Shown: positions 1 to 9,461 of the stretch, piece after piece
How the letters are laid out: each line of letters opens with the position of its first letter
Numbering within the stretch: the stretch's first letter is position 1
Assembly: GCF_000733775.1 (NCBI RefSeq)
Contig: NZ_JPOE01000002.1
Coordinates: 186,001-250,000, forward strand
Direction: 5' to 3'
Length of the DNA stretch: 64,000 bases
Origin: Thiomonas sp. FB-Cd
GTDB lineage: Bacteria > Pseudomonadota > Gammaproteobacteria > Burkholderiales > Burkholderiaceae_C
The notes under the pieces: model-generated
What the model was told of the DNA's origin: nothing
Seen by the model: only the letters and a program-made list of their open reading frames with translations
Databases searched by the model: none
Translations under genes and position numbers: made by a program

Positions 1-1962
1 ATCGCATTCGCTCATGTCACGGCGTTTCGCGATTTTGTGAACAGACGCCACGGGTTGCAACTTGCAGACTATGAAGCGTTGTGGCAATGGTCCACCTCTA
101 ATCTGGGGGATTTCTGGGCTGCTGTGTGGGACACATCCGATGTCGTTGCCGAGACCCGCGGCGACCCGGTTTATGTGTCTGCGGCCAGCATGCCGGATGC
201 GCGCTTTTTTCCCAACGCACGTTTGAACTTCGCACAGAATCTGCTACGCCGGCGTGACGACATGCCGGCCCTGCTTTTCTGGGGCGAGGACAAGGTGCGG
301 CGTGAAATGACCTGGCGCCAGCTGCATGATGAAGTCTCGCGGATGCAGCAGTGGTTGGCCGGCCAGGGTGTGGGCCCCGGTGACCGAGTGGCAGCCTACC
401 TGCCTAACATGCCCGAGGCTGTCATTACCATGCTCGCGGCTTCTTCGCTCGGGGCAGTATTCACTTCCGCTTCCCCCGACTTTGGTGCGCAAGGTCTATT
501 GGACCGCTTCGGCCAGGTCCAACCGAAGGTGCTGGTGGCCTGCGATGGCTACTTTTATGGCGGCAAGACCGTGGATGTGCGAGACAAGCTCATGCAGGCC
601 GTGCCGCAATTGACCAGCCTGAGCGCCGTGCTGGTCGTGCCTTATGTGGCTGCGGCACTCGACCTGCCGATCGATGTGTCGGCGGTGCCCAAGGCACAAA
701 CATGGAACCAAGCGCTGGCGCCGCTCGTAGCGGCGGAAGTTCTATTCGTGCAACTGCCCTTCGATCACCCTCTGTACATTCTTTACTCGAGTGGCACCAC
801 GGGCGTTCCCAAGTGCATCGTCCACCGCGCCGGTGGGGTCCTGCTCAAGCATCTCAGCGAAATGCGTCTGCATGCTGACGTGCATGCGGGCGACCGGGTT
901 TTCTACTTCACCACCTGCGGTTGGATGATGTGGAACTGGCTGGTCTCGGCTCTCACCCAGAGCGCCACGCTTTGTCTGTACGACGGCTCGCCCTTTGCGG
1001 CGGAGGGCAACGTGCTCTTCGACTATGCGGATGCGGCCGGATTTACCCATTTCGGTACCTCGGCCAAGTACCTTGAGGCGCTGAACAAGGCATCCCTTTC
1101 CCCCGCGAAGACCCACAAGCTCGCAGCGCTGCGCAGTGTTTTTTCCACGGGCTCGCCTTTGGTGCCTGAAGGTTTCGACACGGTGTACGAACGCATCAAG
1201 CGCGATGTCTGCCTAAGTTCCATCTCTGGTGGCACTGATTTGGTGAGTTGCTTCACCTTCGGCACACCCACACATCCGGTGTGGCGCGGGGAAATCCAGG
1301 CAGCCGCGCTCGGTATGGCGGTGGCCGTCTACGGGGAAGATGGCAAACCCCTGCCTGAAGGTGAAAAAGGTGAGTTGGTGTGCACCCAGCCTTTCCCGAC
1401 CATGCCGCTTGGCTTTTTGGTCGACGGAAGTCTGGAGAAGGGTCGAAGCCGATACCTTGACGCCTATTTCACGCGCATGCCAGGGGTGTGGCACCACGGC
1501 GACTACATCCAGCGCACGGTCCACCAAGGCTACATCATTTATGGGCGGTCCGATGCGACGCTCAACCCCGGAGGGGTGCGTATCGGTACTGCAGAAATTT
1601 ACCGGCAGGTTGAAAAGCTTCCCGAAGTGATGGAGTCGCTGGTGATCGGCCAAAATTGGCCGCCCGGCACCTACAACGATGTGCGGGTGGTGCTGTTTGT
1701 CAGGTTGCGCGACGGACTCGTGCTTGATGACGCGCTGATCGAACGCATAAAGCAGACCATCCGCGTCAACACAACGCCTCGCCACGTTCCAGCGCGCGTC
1801 GTGCAGGTGCACGACATTCCGCGCACCAAGAGCAACAAGATCGTTGAACTTGCCGTGCGCAACCTGGTGCATGGAGAACCCGTGAAGAATCTCACCGCGC
1901 TGGCCAACCCGGAGGCGCTGGAAGAGTACCGGCAGATGAAGATCTCGCTTGAAGCCTCCTGA
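1..1962 (+). CDS. Acetoacetate-CoA ligase (acetoacetyl-CoA synthetase), 5' end outside window
   Basis: Activates acetoacetate to acetoacetyl-CoA using ATP; an acyl-adenylate-forming enzyme of ketone-body and polyhydroxyalkanoate metabolism in the cytoplasm. The frame is open to base 1, and the residues before the first possible start (GTG at 37) still read like the family (HVTAFRDFV), so the true start lies a few codons upstream. Visible motifs are the AMP-binding P-loop YSSGTTGVPK (about residues 251-260 counted from 37), a GVRIGTAEIY segment of the mobile C-terminal domain, and the terminal PRTKSNKIVE motif with the adenylation lysine. The length, about 650 residues, fits acetoacetyl-CoA rather than acetyl-CoA synthetases. 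It is convergent with the next gene, leaving 27 bp between stop codons. Confidence 0.9.
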   Translation: MAFAHVTAFRDFVNRRHGLQLADYEALWQWSTSNLGDFWAAVWDTSDVVAETRGDPVYVSAASMPDARFFPNARLNFAQNLLRRRDDMPALLFWGEDKVRREMTWRQLHDEVSRMQQWLAGQGVGPGDRVAAYLPNMPEAVITMLAASSLGAVFTSASPDFGAQGLLDRFGQVQPKVLVACDGYFYGGKTVDVRDKLMQAVPQLTSLSAVLVVPYVAAALDLPIDVSAVPKAQTWNQALAPLVAAEVLFVQLPFDHPLYILYSSGTTGVPKCIVHRAGGVLLKHLSEMRLHADVHAGDRVFYFTTCGWMMWNWLVSALTQSATLCLYDGSPFAAEGNVLFDYADAAGFTHFGTSAKYLEALNKASLSPAKTHKLAALRSVFSTGSPLVPEGFDTVYERIKRDVCLSSISGGTDLVSCFTFGTPTHPVWRGEIQAAALGMAVAVYGEDGKPLPEGEKGELVCTQPFPTMPLGFLVDGSLEKGRSRYLDAYFTRMPGVWHHGDYIQRTVHQGYIIYGRSDATLNPGGVRIGTAEIYRQVEKLPEVMESLVIGQNWPPGTYNDVRVVLFVRLRDGLVLDDALIERIKQTIRVNTTPRHVPARVVQVHDIPRTKSNKIVELAVRNLVHGEPVKNLTALANPEALEEYRQMKISLEAS

Positions 1963-1989
1963 CTGGAGGCGGCTGGCGTTCGCGGCATT

Positions 1990-2823
1990 TCACCGCGCCC
2001 ATTGCGCCGTCCATGCCGCCCACAGCATGCGCGTCGGGGTAAGGCTCAGGCGCTGATTCAGCAGGGCATATTGATCGCGCTCCATCTCGCGCAGCAGGGC
2101 ATGCGCCATGCGGGAAAGCGCAATGCCGGGCAGCGCCGCTTGACCCATGTCCCGCGGGCGTAGCGTGTCGGCCCTTACGAGGGCCGTGTGGGCCCTCGTT
2201 GCTGCGTGCGCCAGGAGCGCGCGAACCTCGCGGGTTTCGTCACAGGCGAGCAATTGGCGTGCCTTGACCCCAAGCGCAGCCAATTCGTCAACGGGAAAAA
2301 AAATCACGCCGCGTCGCGCGTCGCGCCCCACGTCGCGCACCATGGCTACTTGGGCGAGTGCTACGCCAAGCGCCGCGGCCCAGTCCAACGCAGCAGATGT
2401 CCCTTGGCCTGCGAGTTGGCACGACACGCGCGCGACTTGCCCCGGCCCGCAATCCAGATGGTTTTCAATGCCAATCCAGTCGAGCCAGCGGTTCTGTTGC
2501 AAGCTGGCCCGGACATGCGTGATCGCCTGAAGGAGTGCGCCAGGAGCCACGCAAGCCTCCAGCAGGGCCGGTTGCAGTTGGAGCAGCAGGGGATGGTCGG
2601 GCCGATCGTCCTGGCAAAGGCGTACCTGCGCTTCCCACCAAGCGAGCTTGGCCGCGGCCACGGAGGGTTCCGACACCGTGTAGGGGATGCTGCGCACCGC
2701 GCGCCACCAGGCCTGGAACAGCAGGAGATTTCGCCGTCGCGCAGCGGGTTGGTTCAGGGTGGCGTAGTACCAGGCCGTTCCCCGTGGCGCAAGACCTAGG
2801 TCCGATTGAAATTCAGGGGTCAT
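1990..2823 (-). CDS. Squalene/phytoene synthase-like protein with a degenerate first aspartate motif
   Basis: A 277-residue protein of the trans-isoprenyl diphosphate head-to-head synthase fold. The second Asp-rich motif and its surroundings are well kept (VRDVGRDARRGVIFFPVDEL, about residues 161-180). The first motif is not: where family members read roughly CREVDDVVDE after YYAxxxxPxxRR, this protein reads WWRAVRSIPYTVSE. Without the first Mg-binding aspartates, normal condensation of two prenyl diphosphates is doubtful. It may be a non-catalytic paralogue or use a different substrate. The gene is alone on its strand and convergent with the CoA ligase. Family membership is fairly certain; function is not. 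Confidence 0.7.
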   Translation of the reverse strand: MTPEFQSDLGLAPRGTAWYYATLNQPAARRRNLLLFQAWWRAVRSIPYTVSEPSVAAAKLAWWEAQVRLCQDDRPDHPLLLQLQPALLEACVAPGALLQAITHVRASLQQNRWLDWIGIENHLDCGPGQVARVSCQLAGQGTSAALDWAAALGVALAQVAMVRDVGRDARRGVIFFPVDELAALGVKARQLLACDETREVRALLAHAATRAHTALVRADTLRPRDMGQAALPGIALSRMAHALLREMERDQYALLNQRLSLTPTRMLWAAWTAQWAR

Positions 2824-2984
2824 GGGGCAGCGCGTGTGTGAATGGATGCCACTGAGTCAAGCGCGCGGCGGGGTACAGGATAAAATAATATGTTTGTCGG
2901 TGGCAGAACACGCCCCCATCGCCTGCCCTGAGTTGGCGGGCAAGGACGGGCGCGGGTAATCGGCGCAGCATGCGCATGGCCCCT

Positions 2985-3071
2985 GCGAGGGTGGCGAAAT
3001 TGGTAGACGCACCAGGTTTAGGTCCTGACGCCTTCACAGGCGTGGGGGTTCGAGTCCCCCTCCTCGCACCA
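2985..3071 (+). tRNA. tRNA-Leu(UAG)
   Basis: An 87-nt class II tRNA with a long variable arm. The acceptor GCGAGGG pairs with TCCTCGC, the discriminator is A and CCA is encoded. The anticodon loop TTTAGGT gives TAG (UAG), reading CUA and other CUN codons. The T arm is a five-pair GGGGG/CCCCC stem around TTCGAGT. It lies 35 bp before the trigger factor start. Confidence 0.97.
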
Positions 3072-3106
3072 CAGCATCCTCATTCATTTTCACGATCGGA
3101 TTTCCC

Positions 3107-4420
3107 ATGACAGCCGTAGAAACTTTGGATAAGTTGCAGCGCCGCATTACCGTCTCTGTGCCCAAGACCGAATTGCAGAGTGAGGTGTTGGCCCGCCTGA
3201 AAAATCTGTCACGCACGGCGCGTGTCTCCGGCTTTCGTCCGGGCAAGGTGCCCTTGTCGGTGATGCAAAAGCGCTACGGCTCTTCGGTCGAGGCCGAGGT
3301 GCTGCAAGACAAAGTTGGCAGCGTGTTCTATGAAGCCGTTAATGCGGCGCATGTGCGTGTCGCCGGGATGCCAGCATTCACGCCGCACGAGGCCACCGAT
3401 GGTGCCGATGCATTCGCCTTTGATGCGGTCTTTGAAGTCTACCCTGACGTGATCCTGGGTGACCTCACCAGCTTGGAATTGGAACGTGCCACGTGTAGCG
3501 TGGACGATGCTGCCATTGACAAGACGATGGAAATCCTGAGGAAGCAACGTCGTACCTTTCAGGAGCGTGCCTCTGGCGATAACGCTGCGCGCGATGGTGA
3601 CCAGTTGACCGTGAATTTTGTGGGCAAGATTGACGGAGTGGCCTTTCCCGGTGGCAGTGCCGATGACTTTGAATTCGTGTTGGGCGAAGGCCGCATGTTG
3701 CCCGAGTTTGAGGCCGCCGCCCGCGGTGCGCTGCCAGGTTCCACGGTGGAGTTCGATCTCCATTTCCCCGACGATTACCAAGGGCGCGAAGTGGCGGGAA
3801 AGACGGCGCGATTCTCGCTTGACGTGATCAAGGTCGAGGCGCCCGTATTGCCTGAACTCAACGGCGATTTCGCCAAGGCATTGGGGGTTCCCGACGGCGA
3901 TATTCAAAGGCTTCGCGATGACATCCGCAAAAATCTTGAACGTGAAATTGCGACGCGGCTGACGGCGCGTAACAAGCGGACCGCAATGGATGGGCTGCTG
4001 AAGGTCAATAGCGTGGACCTGCCGTCGAGCGTGGTCAACAGTGAGATCGAGCAACTGATGCGCGCCGCGCGCCAGGATTTGCAGTCGCGCGGCATGAAGG
4101 ACGTCGAGAAATTGCCGCTGTCTCCTGACATGTTCCGTGAGCAAGCTGAGCGTCGCGTACGCCTCGGGCTGATCGTGGCCGAACTTGTCAAGGAAAATGA
4201 ACTGCACGCCAAGCCCGAACAGGTGCGTGGCCATGTGGAGGCGCTGGCCTCTAGCTACGAAACCCCGCAAGACGTGACGCGCTGGTACTACGGTGATCCG
4301 CAGCGCCTGTCCGAGGTGGAATCGATCGTTGTCGAGAATAACGTGGCCGAGTTCGTCTTTAGCCAGGCCAAGACGACGGAAAAGTCGCTGAGTTTCGACG
4401 AGGTTATGCAGACGGCTTGA
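3107..4420 (+). CDS. tig: Trigger factor
   Basis: Ribosome-bound chaperone and prolyl isomerase that meets nascent chains at the exit tunnel. The 437-residue length is normal. The N-terminal ribosome-docking signature GFRPGK is at residues 42-47, a central FKBP-type domain spans about 150-245, and a helical C-terminal arm follows. ATG 3107 is the only start that leaves the ribosome-binding domain at its usual position. It heads the conserved cluster tig-clpP-clpX-lon and is followed by a strong terminator, so it is probably transcribed separately from clpP. Confidence 0.97.
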   Translation: MTAVETLDKLQRRITVSVPKTELQSEVLARLKNLSRTARVSGFRPGKVPLSVMQKRYGSSVEAEVLQDKVGSVFYEAVNAAHVRVAGMPAFTPHEATDGADAFAFDAVFEVYPDVILGDLTSLELERATCSVDDAAIDKTMEILRKQRRTFQERASGDNAARDGDQLTVNFVGKIDGVAFPGGSADDFEFVLGEGRMLPEFEAAARGALPGSTVEFDLHFPDDYQGREVAGKTARFSLDVIKVEAPVLPELNGDFAKALGVPDGDIQRLRDDIRKNLEREIATRLTARNKRTAMDGLLKVNSVDLPSSVVNSEIEQLMRAARQDLQSRGMKDVEKLPLSPDMFREQAERRVRLGLIVAELVKENELHAKPEQVRGHVEALASSYETPQDVTRWYYGDPQRLSEVESIVVENNVAEFVFSQAKTTEKSLSFDEVMQTA

Positions 4421-4442
4421 TCGCCGTCGAGATCCGGGACAA

Positions 4443-4483
4443 GCCGCCCGCTTGCCGCTTGAGCGGCGGTCGGGCGGTTTTTT
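4443..4483 (+). terminator. Rho-independent terminator after tig
   Basis: Outer stem CCGCCCG (4444-4450) pairs with CGGGCGG (4471-4477). The enclosed sequence also folds (CCGCTTGAGCGG), and TTTTTTG follows. It sits 23 bp beyond the tig stop. Confidence 0.88.
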
Positions 4484-4591
4484 GTTGCGCACGCATCACT
4501 TGACACCCCTTACCGACAGGTTTTGTGAGGCTTAGCATTGCGCTCGCCTGTGCCATGCTAACCTTGCCCCATTGCTTACCAATCTCGATCC

Positions 4592-5200
4592 ATGAGCGCC
4601 ATCGAAACCCAAAATCTTGGCATGGTTCCTATCGTCATCGAACAAAGCGGACGAGGGGAGCGGGCCTATGACATCTACTCGCGCCTGCTGCGCGAGCGCG
4701 TGATCTTTCTTGTTGGGCCAGTCAATGACCAGACCGCAAACCTCGTTGTGGCCCAATTGTTGTTTCTGGAGTCGGAAAACCCGGACAAGGACATTTCGCT
4801 CTACATCAACTCGCCGGGCGGCTCTGTGTCGGCGGGCATGGCGATCTACGACACGATGCAGTTCATCAAGCCAGACGTGTCCACGCTGTGCACAGGTATC
4901 GCTGCGAGCATGGGCGCTTTTCTTCTCGCTGCTGGCGCCAAGAGCAAGCGCTATTCCCTGCCCAATTCCCGTGTGATGATTCATCAGCCGCTGGGTGGCG
5001 CCCAAGGCCAAGCGACTGACATTGAAATCCAGGCGCGTGAAATTCTCTATTTGCGCGAGCGACTCAACGCCATTCTTGCCGAGCGCACCGGGCAATCGAT
5101 CGAAAAAATCGCACAGGACACCGACCGGGACTTTTTCATGTCAGCGGATCAGGCCAAGGACTATGGCCTGATTGACGAGGTCATTGCCAAGCGCGCCTGA
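4592..5200 (+). CDS. clpP: ATP-dependent Clp protease proteolytic subunit
   Basis: Serine peptidase that forms the double-heptamer chamber served by ClpX. The 202 residues contain the complete triad: Ser106 in GIAASMGAF, His131 in MIHQPLGG and Asp180 in DTDRDFFMS, with the same spacing as in E. coli ClpP. The oxyanion-strand motif [10 protein letters not shown] is at 73-82. The clpX start follows 36 bp after the stop, so the two are probably co-transcribed. ATG 4592 gives the usual short N-terminal extension. Confidence 0.98.
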   Translation: MSAIETQNLGMVPIVIEQSGRGERAYDIYSRLLRERVIFLVGPVNDQTANLVVAQLLFLESENPDKDISLYINSPGGSVSAGMAIYDTMQFIKPDVSTLCTGIAASMGAFLLAAGAKSKRYSLPNSRVMIHQPLGGAQGQATDIEIQAREILYLRERLNAILAERTGQSIEKIAQDTDRDFFMSADQAKDYGLIDEVIAKRA

Positions 5201-5236
5201 GCGCCGTCCCCCATCCAGATTTGCGAGTAGCGAGCC

Positions 5237-6505
5237 ATGGCTGACAAGAAAACACCCGCAGGCGAGAAGATCCTCTACTGCTCCTTTTGCGGAAAGAGCC
5301 AGCATGAAGTAAAAAAGCTCATCGCGGGCCCATCGGTGTTTATCTGCGACGAGTGCATCGACTTGTGCAATGAGATCATCCGGGATGAGGCCGTAGGATC
5401 CGAGAAGGCAGATCGGCTTGGTAAGTCGGACCTGCCCATCCCCCAGGAAATCAAGGATATTCTCGACCAGTACGTGATCGGGCAGGAGTCCGCCAAGCGG
5501 ATTCTGTCCGTGGCCGTGTATAACCATTACAAGCGCCTGCAGCATGCGGGAAAGCCTGGCGAGGTTGAACTGGCCAAGAGCAATATCTTGCTCATCGGAC
5601 CAACCGGTTCGGGAAAAACGCTTTTGGCCCAGACCCTTGCGCGAGTGCTTAACGTGCCATTCGTGATTGCCGACGCCACCACCCTGACCGAGGCGGGCTA
5701 CGTGGGCGAAGATGTCGAAAACATCATCCAGAAGTTGCTGCAGAGCTGCAATTACGAGATTGAAAAGGCTCAGCGCGGCATTGTTTATATTGACGAGATC
5801 GATAAAATCTCGCGCAAATCTGAAAATCCATCGATTACTCGTGATGTCTCGGGTGAGGGCGTGCAACAGGCGCTGCTCAAGCTGATCGAAGGTACGATGG
5901 CTTCTGTGCCACCGCAGGGTGGGCGCAAGCACCCCAATCAGGATTTCATTCAGGTCGATACCACGAATATCCTGTTTATCTGTGGTGGTGCCTTTGATGG
6001 GCTGGAAAAAATCATCCAGAATCGTTCGGAGAAGTCCGGGATCGGGTTTTCAGCCACGGTGCGATCCAAGACGCAGCAGAGTGTGTCCGAGACGTTCCAG
6101 CAAATCGAGCCTGAAGATCTCATCAAATTCGGCTTGATCCCCGAGTTGGTCGGACGACTGCCCGTGGCGGCGACACTTTCCGAACTTGACGAGGCGGCCC
6201 TTGTTCAAATCTTGACAGAGCCGCGTAACGCCCTGGTCAAACAGTACCAGAAGCTGTTCGAGATGGATGGCGTCAAGCTGGAGTTCCGACCATCGGCGCT
6301 TTCCGCAATCGCCCACAAGGCTCTGCAGCGGCGCACCGGCGCCCGTGGCCTGCGCTCGATTGTTGAGCAGTCATTGCTGGAGACCATGTTCGAGATCCCC
6401 AATCTCAAGGGTGTAACGAGTGTGATGGTGGATGAAAACACGGTCAATGTCGGTGGCAAGCCTCTGCTCACATTTGAAGATCCTCCCAAGGCGGCGGGTG
6501 CCTGA
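5237..6505 (+). CDS. clpX: ATP-dependent Clp protease ATP-binding subunit ClpX
   Basis: AAA+ unfoldase that recognises substrates and threads them into ClpP. The 422 residues begin with a C4 zinc-binding domain (Cys15, Cys18, Cys37, Cys40). Walker A GPTGSGKT is at 121-128, the pore loop GYVGEDVE at 154-161 and Walker B IVYIDEID at 182-189. The sensor region and the [10 protein letters not shown] motif are present further on. Length and start are those of the family. It forms a pair with clpP upstream; lon follows after 87 bp with its own promoter candidate. Confidence 0.98.
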   Translation: MADKKTPAGEKILYCSFCGKSQHEVKKLIAGPSVFICDECIDLCNEIIRDEAVGSEKADRLGKSDLPIPQEIKDILDQYVIGQESAKRILSVAVYNHYKRLQHAGKPGEVELAKSNILLIGPTGSGKTLLAQTLARVLNVPFVIADATTLTEAGYVGEDVENIIQKLLQSCNYEIEKAQRGIVYIDEIDKISRKSENPSITRDVSGEGVQQALLKLIEGTMASVPPQGGRKHPNQDFIQVDTTNILFICGGAFDGLEKIIQNRSEKSGIGFSATVRSKTQQSVSETFQQIEPEDLIKFGLIPELVGRLPVAATLSELDEAALVQILTEPRNALVKQYQKLFEMDGVKLEFRPSALSAIAHKALQRRTGARGLRSIVEQSLLETMFEIPNLKGVTSVMVDENTVNVGGKPLLTFEDPPKAAGA

Positions 6506-6535
6506 ACGGTTTGCCCGTCGGAGCACGCGGGCTGT

Positions 6536-6563
6536 CTTGTAATTCGGGCAACTCGCCCCATTT
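6536..6563 (+). promoter_or_regulatory. Heat-shock (sigma-32) promoter candidate of lon
   Basis: CTTGTAA (6536-6542) is followed after exactly 13 bp by CCCCATTT (6556-6563). The sigma-32 consensus is CTTGAAA, 13-17 bp, CCCCATNT, so only one base of the -35 element differs. Transcription would begin near 6570, some 23 bases before the lon ATG. lon is a classical heat-shock gene in proteobacteria. Confidence 0.68.
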
Positions 6564-6592
6564 GTTGACCATTACTTTCCAGGGTGCTCCCC

Positions 6593-9022
6593 ATGGCTGA
6601 AACCCAAAATTCCCCGACCTTGGCCACTTCCGCGGTCCCGCTTCTGCCATTGCGTGACGTGGTCGTTTTCCCTCATATGGTCATCCCGCTGTTTGTGGGT
6701 CGACCCAAATCCATCAAGGCGCTGGAGTCGGCCATGGAGGCCGGCAAACAGATCATGTTGGTCGCGCAAAAGACAGCAGCCAAAGATGAACCGAAGCCCG
6801 AAGATCTGTTCGAGATGGGCTGCATGTCCACAATCCTGCAGATGCTCAAGCTGCCCGACGGCACCGTAAAGGTGTTGGTGGAGGGCGTGCAACGCGCCAA
6901 GGCCAGCCAGGTTGAGGACAACGGTGATTTTTTTGTGTGCGAAGTCGAATTGGTGGAAGCGCCAAGCGAGGCATCTGCAGAGTCGGAGGCACTTCGCCGC
7001 GCGGTCGTGACGCAGTTTGATCAGTATGTAAAGCTGAACAAGAAGATTCCGCCGGAAATTCTCACCTCCATTTCCGGCATTGACGATCCAGGTCGTCTGG
7101 CGGACACCATTGCTGCGCATCTGCCGCTCAAACTCGAACATAAACAGATGGTGCTCGAGTTTGCAGACATTCACGCCCGCTTGGAAAATCTCCTCGAGCA
7201 ACTGGAGCGCGAGGTCGATATCCTGCAAGTTGAAAAGCGTATCCGCGGGCGAGTCAAGCGCCAGATGGAGAAGAGTCAGCGTGAGTATTACCTGAACGAA
7301 CAGGTTAAGGCGATCCAAAAGGAGCTCGGTGAAGGCGAGGAAGGGGCCGACATCGAGGAACTGGAGAAGAAGATCAAGGCCGCGCATATGCCCAAAGAGG
7401 CGCGCAAGAAGGCCGATGCCGAGCTCAAAAAGCTGAAGCTTATGTCGCCGATGTCGGCAGAAGCGACAGTGGTGCGCAACTATTTGGATGTGCTTGTCAA
7501 CCTGCCCTGGGCAAAGAAGTCGAAGGTGAAGCATGACCTTGCCTTCGCCCAGCAGGTGCTTGATGAAGATCATTATGGTCTTGAGCGCGTCAAGGAGCGC
7601 ATTCTTGAATATCTTGCCGTTCAACAACGCGTGGACAAAGTCAAGGCGCCTATCCTGTGCCTGGTCGGGCCTCCTGGGGTGGGCAAGACATCCCTGGGTC
7701 AGTCTGTGGCGCGGGCAACGGGTCGCAAGTTCGTGCGCATGGCTTTGGGTGGCGTGCGTGATGAGGCCGAGATCCGCGGGCACCGTCGCACCTACATTGG
7801 ATCCATGCCGGGTAAGATCCTTCAAAGCCTGAACAAGGTTGGGGTGCGCAATCCGCTATTCCTTCTCGATGAAGTGGACAAGCTTGGGATGGATTTCCGC
7901 GGCGATCCATCATCGGCGTTGCTCGAAGTGCTCGACCCCGAGCAAAACCATACGTTCAGTGACCATTACGTCGAGGTGGATTTCGACCTGTCTGACGTAA
8001 TGTTCGTCGCGACCAGTAATTCGCTGAACATCCCGCCTGCGCTGCTCGACCGCATGGAGGTGATACGACTCTCGGGTTATACAGAGGATGAGAAGGTCAA
8101 TATTGCTCAGCGGTATTTACTGCCCAAGCAGATGAAAAATAACGGGGTCGATGCGTCCGAGCTCGACGTCACCGAAGACGCGATCCGTGGAATCGTGCGC
8201 TACTACACCCGCGAGGCTGGCGTGCGTTCATTGGAGAGGGAGATCTCGAAGATCTGCCGCAAGGCTGTCAAGGGCCAGATGCTGAAAAAGTACGTCGGCA
8301 AGGTTGTTGTCACGGGCGAGAACTTGAATGAGTTCCTTTCCGTGCGACGCTTCAATTTCGGCCTCGCCGGTCGCGAAAACCAGGTGGGCCAAGTCGTTGG
8401 ACTCGCGTGGACTGAAGTCGGAGGCGAACTGCTGACCGTTGAAGCGACGAAGATGCCTGGAAAGGGAGCGATCATCCGTACAGGTTCGCTTGGCGACGTC
8501 ATGAAAGAGTCCGTTGAGGCGGCGCGTACAGTGGTACGTGTGCGCGCAAAGCGCCTGGGTATCAAGGATGAGGTCTTTGAGAAGTTTGACCTTCACATTC
8601 ACGTCCCCGAAGGCGCTACGCCCAAGGATGGGCCAAGCGCGGGGGTGGCAATGACCACAGCTATCGTGTCGGCCCTGACGGGAATCCCGGTCCGCGCGGA
8701 CGTCGCCATGACCGGCGAGATCACGCTGCGCGGCGAAGTGCTGGAAATCGGAGGCCTGAAGGAAAAGCTTTTGGCAGCGCATCGTGGCGGGATCAAGACC
8801 GTCTTGATCCCAGAGGAAAATGTCAAGGACTTGCAGGAGTTCCCTGAGAACATCAAGAGCAACTTGGAAATCATCCCAGTCAAATGGATCGATAAAGTGC
8901 TTGAGCTGGCTCTGGAACGCGCGCCAGCCCCCTTGCCGGAAGAACCTGTTCCTGCGGTGCCTGCGGCAACCGGTGCGGCCACAGATTCGCCTGTAGTGGT
9001 CGACGCTTCCACGCGGCATTGA
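6593..9022 (+). CDS. lon: Lon protease (endopeptidase La)
   Basis: Cytoplasmic ATP-dependent protease that degrades misfolded and short-lived regulatory proteins. The N-terminal substrate-binding domain begins LLPLRDVVVFPHM. Walker A GPPGVGKT is at residues 359-366. The proteolytic dyad is Ser682 (KDGPSAGVA) and Lys725 (GGLKEKLLAAHR), spaced 43 residues apart as in E. coli Lon. I chose ATG 6593 (809 residues) over the in-frame GTG at 6584 because AGG at 6581-6583 is correctly spaced for it and the product starts MAETQNS. The C-terminus ends in an Ala/Pro-rich tail. Confidence 0.97.
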   Translation: MAETQNSPTLATSAVPLLPLRDVVVFPHMVIPLFVGRPKSIKALESAMEAGKQIMLVAQKTAAKDEPKPEDLFEMGCMSTILQMLKLPDGTVKVLVEGVQRAKASQVEDNGDFFVCEVELVEAPSEASAESEALRRAVVTQFDQYVKLNKKIPPEILTSISGIDDPGRLADTIAAHLPLKLEHKQMVLEFADIHARLENLLEQLEREVDILQVEKRIRGRVKRQMEKSQREYYLNEQVKAIQKELGEGEEGADIEELEKKIKAAHMPKEARKKADAELKKLKLMSPMSAEATVVRNYLDVLVNLPWAKKSKVKHDLAFAQQVLDEDHYGLERVKERILEYLAVQQRVDKVKAPILCLVGPPGVGKTSLGQSVARATGRKFVRMALGGVRDEAEIRGHRRTYIGSMPGKILQSLNKVGVRNPLFLLDEVDKLGMDFRGDPSSALLEVLDPEQNHTFSDHYVEVDFDLSDVMFVATSNSLNIPPALLDRMEVIRLSGYTEDEKVNIAQRYLLPKQMKNNGVDASELDVTEDAIRGIVRYYTREAGVRSLEREISKICRKAVKGQMLKKYVGKVVVTGENLNEFLSVRRFNFGLAGRENQVGQVVGLAWTEVGGELLTVEATKMPGKGAIIRTGSLGDVMKESVEAARTVVRVRAKRLGIKDEVFEKFDLHIHVPEGATPKDGPSAGVAMTTAIVSALTGIPVRADVAMTGEITLRGEVLEIGGLKEKLLAAHRGGIKTVLIPEENVKDLQEFPENIKSNLEIIPVKWIDKVLELALERAPAPLPEEPVPAVPAATGAATDSPVVVDASTRH

Positions 9023-9066
9023 GGGTCGAAGGCGCGTGAGCCCCACAATTTTCTGGCGGGTAGGGC

Positions 9067-9096
9067 TTGCGCGTTTACCGCTGCATGCCTTATGAT
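9067..9096 (+). promoter_or_regulatory. Promoter candidate of the tRNA-Ala-Glu-Asp operon
   Basis: TTGCGC (9067-9072), an 18-bp spacer and TATGAT (9091-9096) lie just before the first tRNA. The -10 element is close to consensus and the position is right for a short leader. Confidence 0.45.
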
Positions 9097-9112
9097 TTCG
9101 CTCTTTGCTTGT

Positions 9113-9188
<76 letters not shown>

Positions 9189-9223
9189 CTCAGCAGCAGT
9201 CGAAATTGAGTTGTACAAGTCCT

Positions 9224-9299
9224 GTCCCCTTCGTCTAGAGGCCTAGGACACCGCCCTTTCACGGCGATAACAGGGGTTCGAATCCCCTAGGGGACGCCA
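9224..9299 (+). tRNA. tRNA-Glu(UUC)
   Basis: 76 nt with encoded CCA. The acceptor GTCCCCT pairs with AGGGGAC. The anticodon stem CCGCC/GGCG encloses CTTTCAC, giving TTC. It is the middle gene of the tRNA operon. Confidence 0.97.
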
Positions 9300-9332
9300 G
9301 CCCTAACAAGCTGAGCAGCAGTAATAGCAGTT

Positions 9333-9409
9333 GGAGTGGTAGTTCAGTTGGTTAGAATACCGGCCTGTCACGCCGGGGGTCGCGGGTTCGAGTCCCGTCC
9401 ACTCCGCCA
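9333..9409 (+). tRNA. tRNA-Asp(GUC)
   Basis: 77 nt with encoded CCA. The acceptor GGAGTGG pairs with CCACTCC. The anticodon loop CTGTCAC gives GTC. It is the last tRNA of the operon, seven bases before the terminator stem. Confidence 0.97.
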
Positions 9410-9415
9410 AAATTA

Positions 9416-9448
9416 AAGCCCAAGTCAATCAATGACTTGGGCTTTTTT
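9416..9448 (+). terminator. Rho-independent terminator of the tRNA operon
   Basis: AAGCCCAAGTCA (9416-9427) pairs perfectly with TGACTTGGGCTT (9433-9444) around a short AT-rich loop, and a run of T follows to 9448. The IS66 target duplication begins six bases downstream. Confidence 0.95.
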
Positions 9449-9453
9449 ATTTT

Positions 9454-9461
9454 GAGTCGCG
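9454..9461. repeat. Target site duplication, left copy (GAGTCGCG)
   Basis: GAGTCGCG directly before the left GTAA terminus of the IS66-type element. The identical octamer stands at 12136-12143. Eight base pairs is the duplication length typical of IS66-family elements, so this marks a simple and probably recent insertion. Confidence 0.93.

Noticed and set aside
3209..4492. A 427-codon open frame antisense to tig
   Set aside because: It lies entirely over trigger factor, has no recognisable family and is a by-product of GC-rich codon use on the other strand.
4500..4574. A sigma-32 promoter for clpP
   Set aside because: CCCCATTG is present but no -35 match lies 13-17 bp before it, and TTGACA at 4500 has no matching -10 element.
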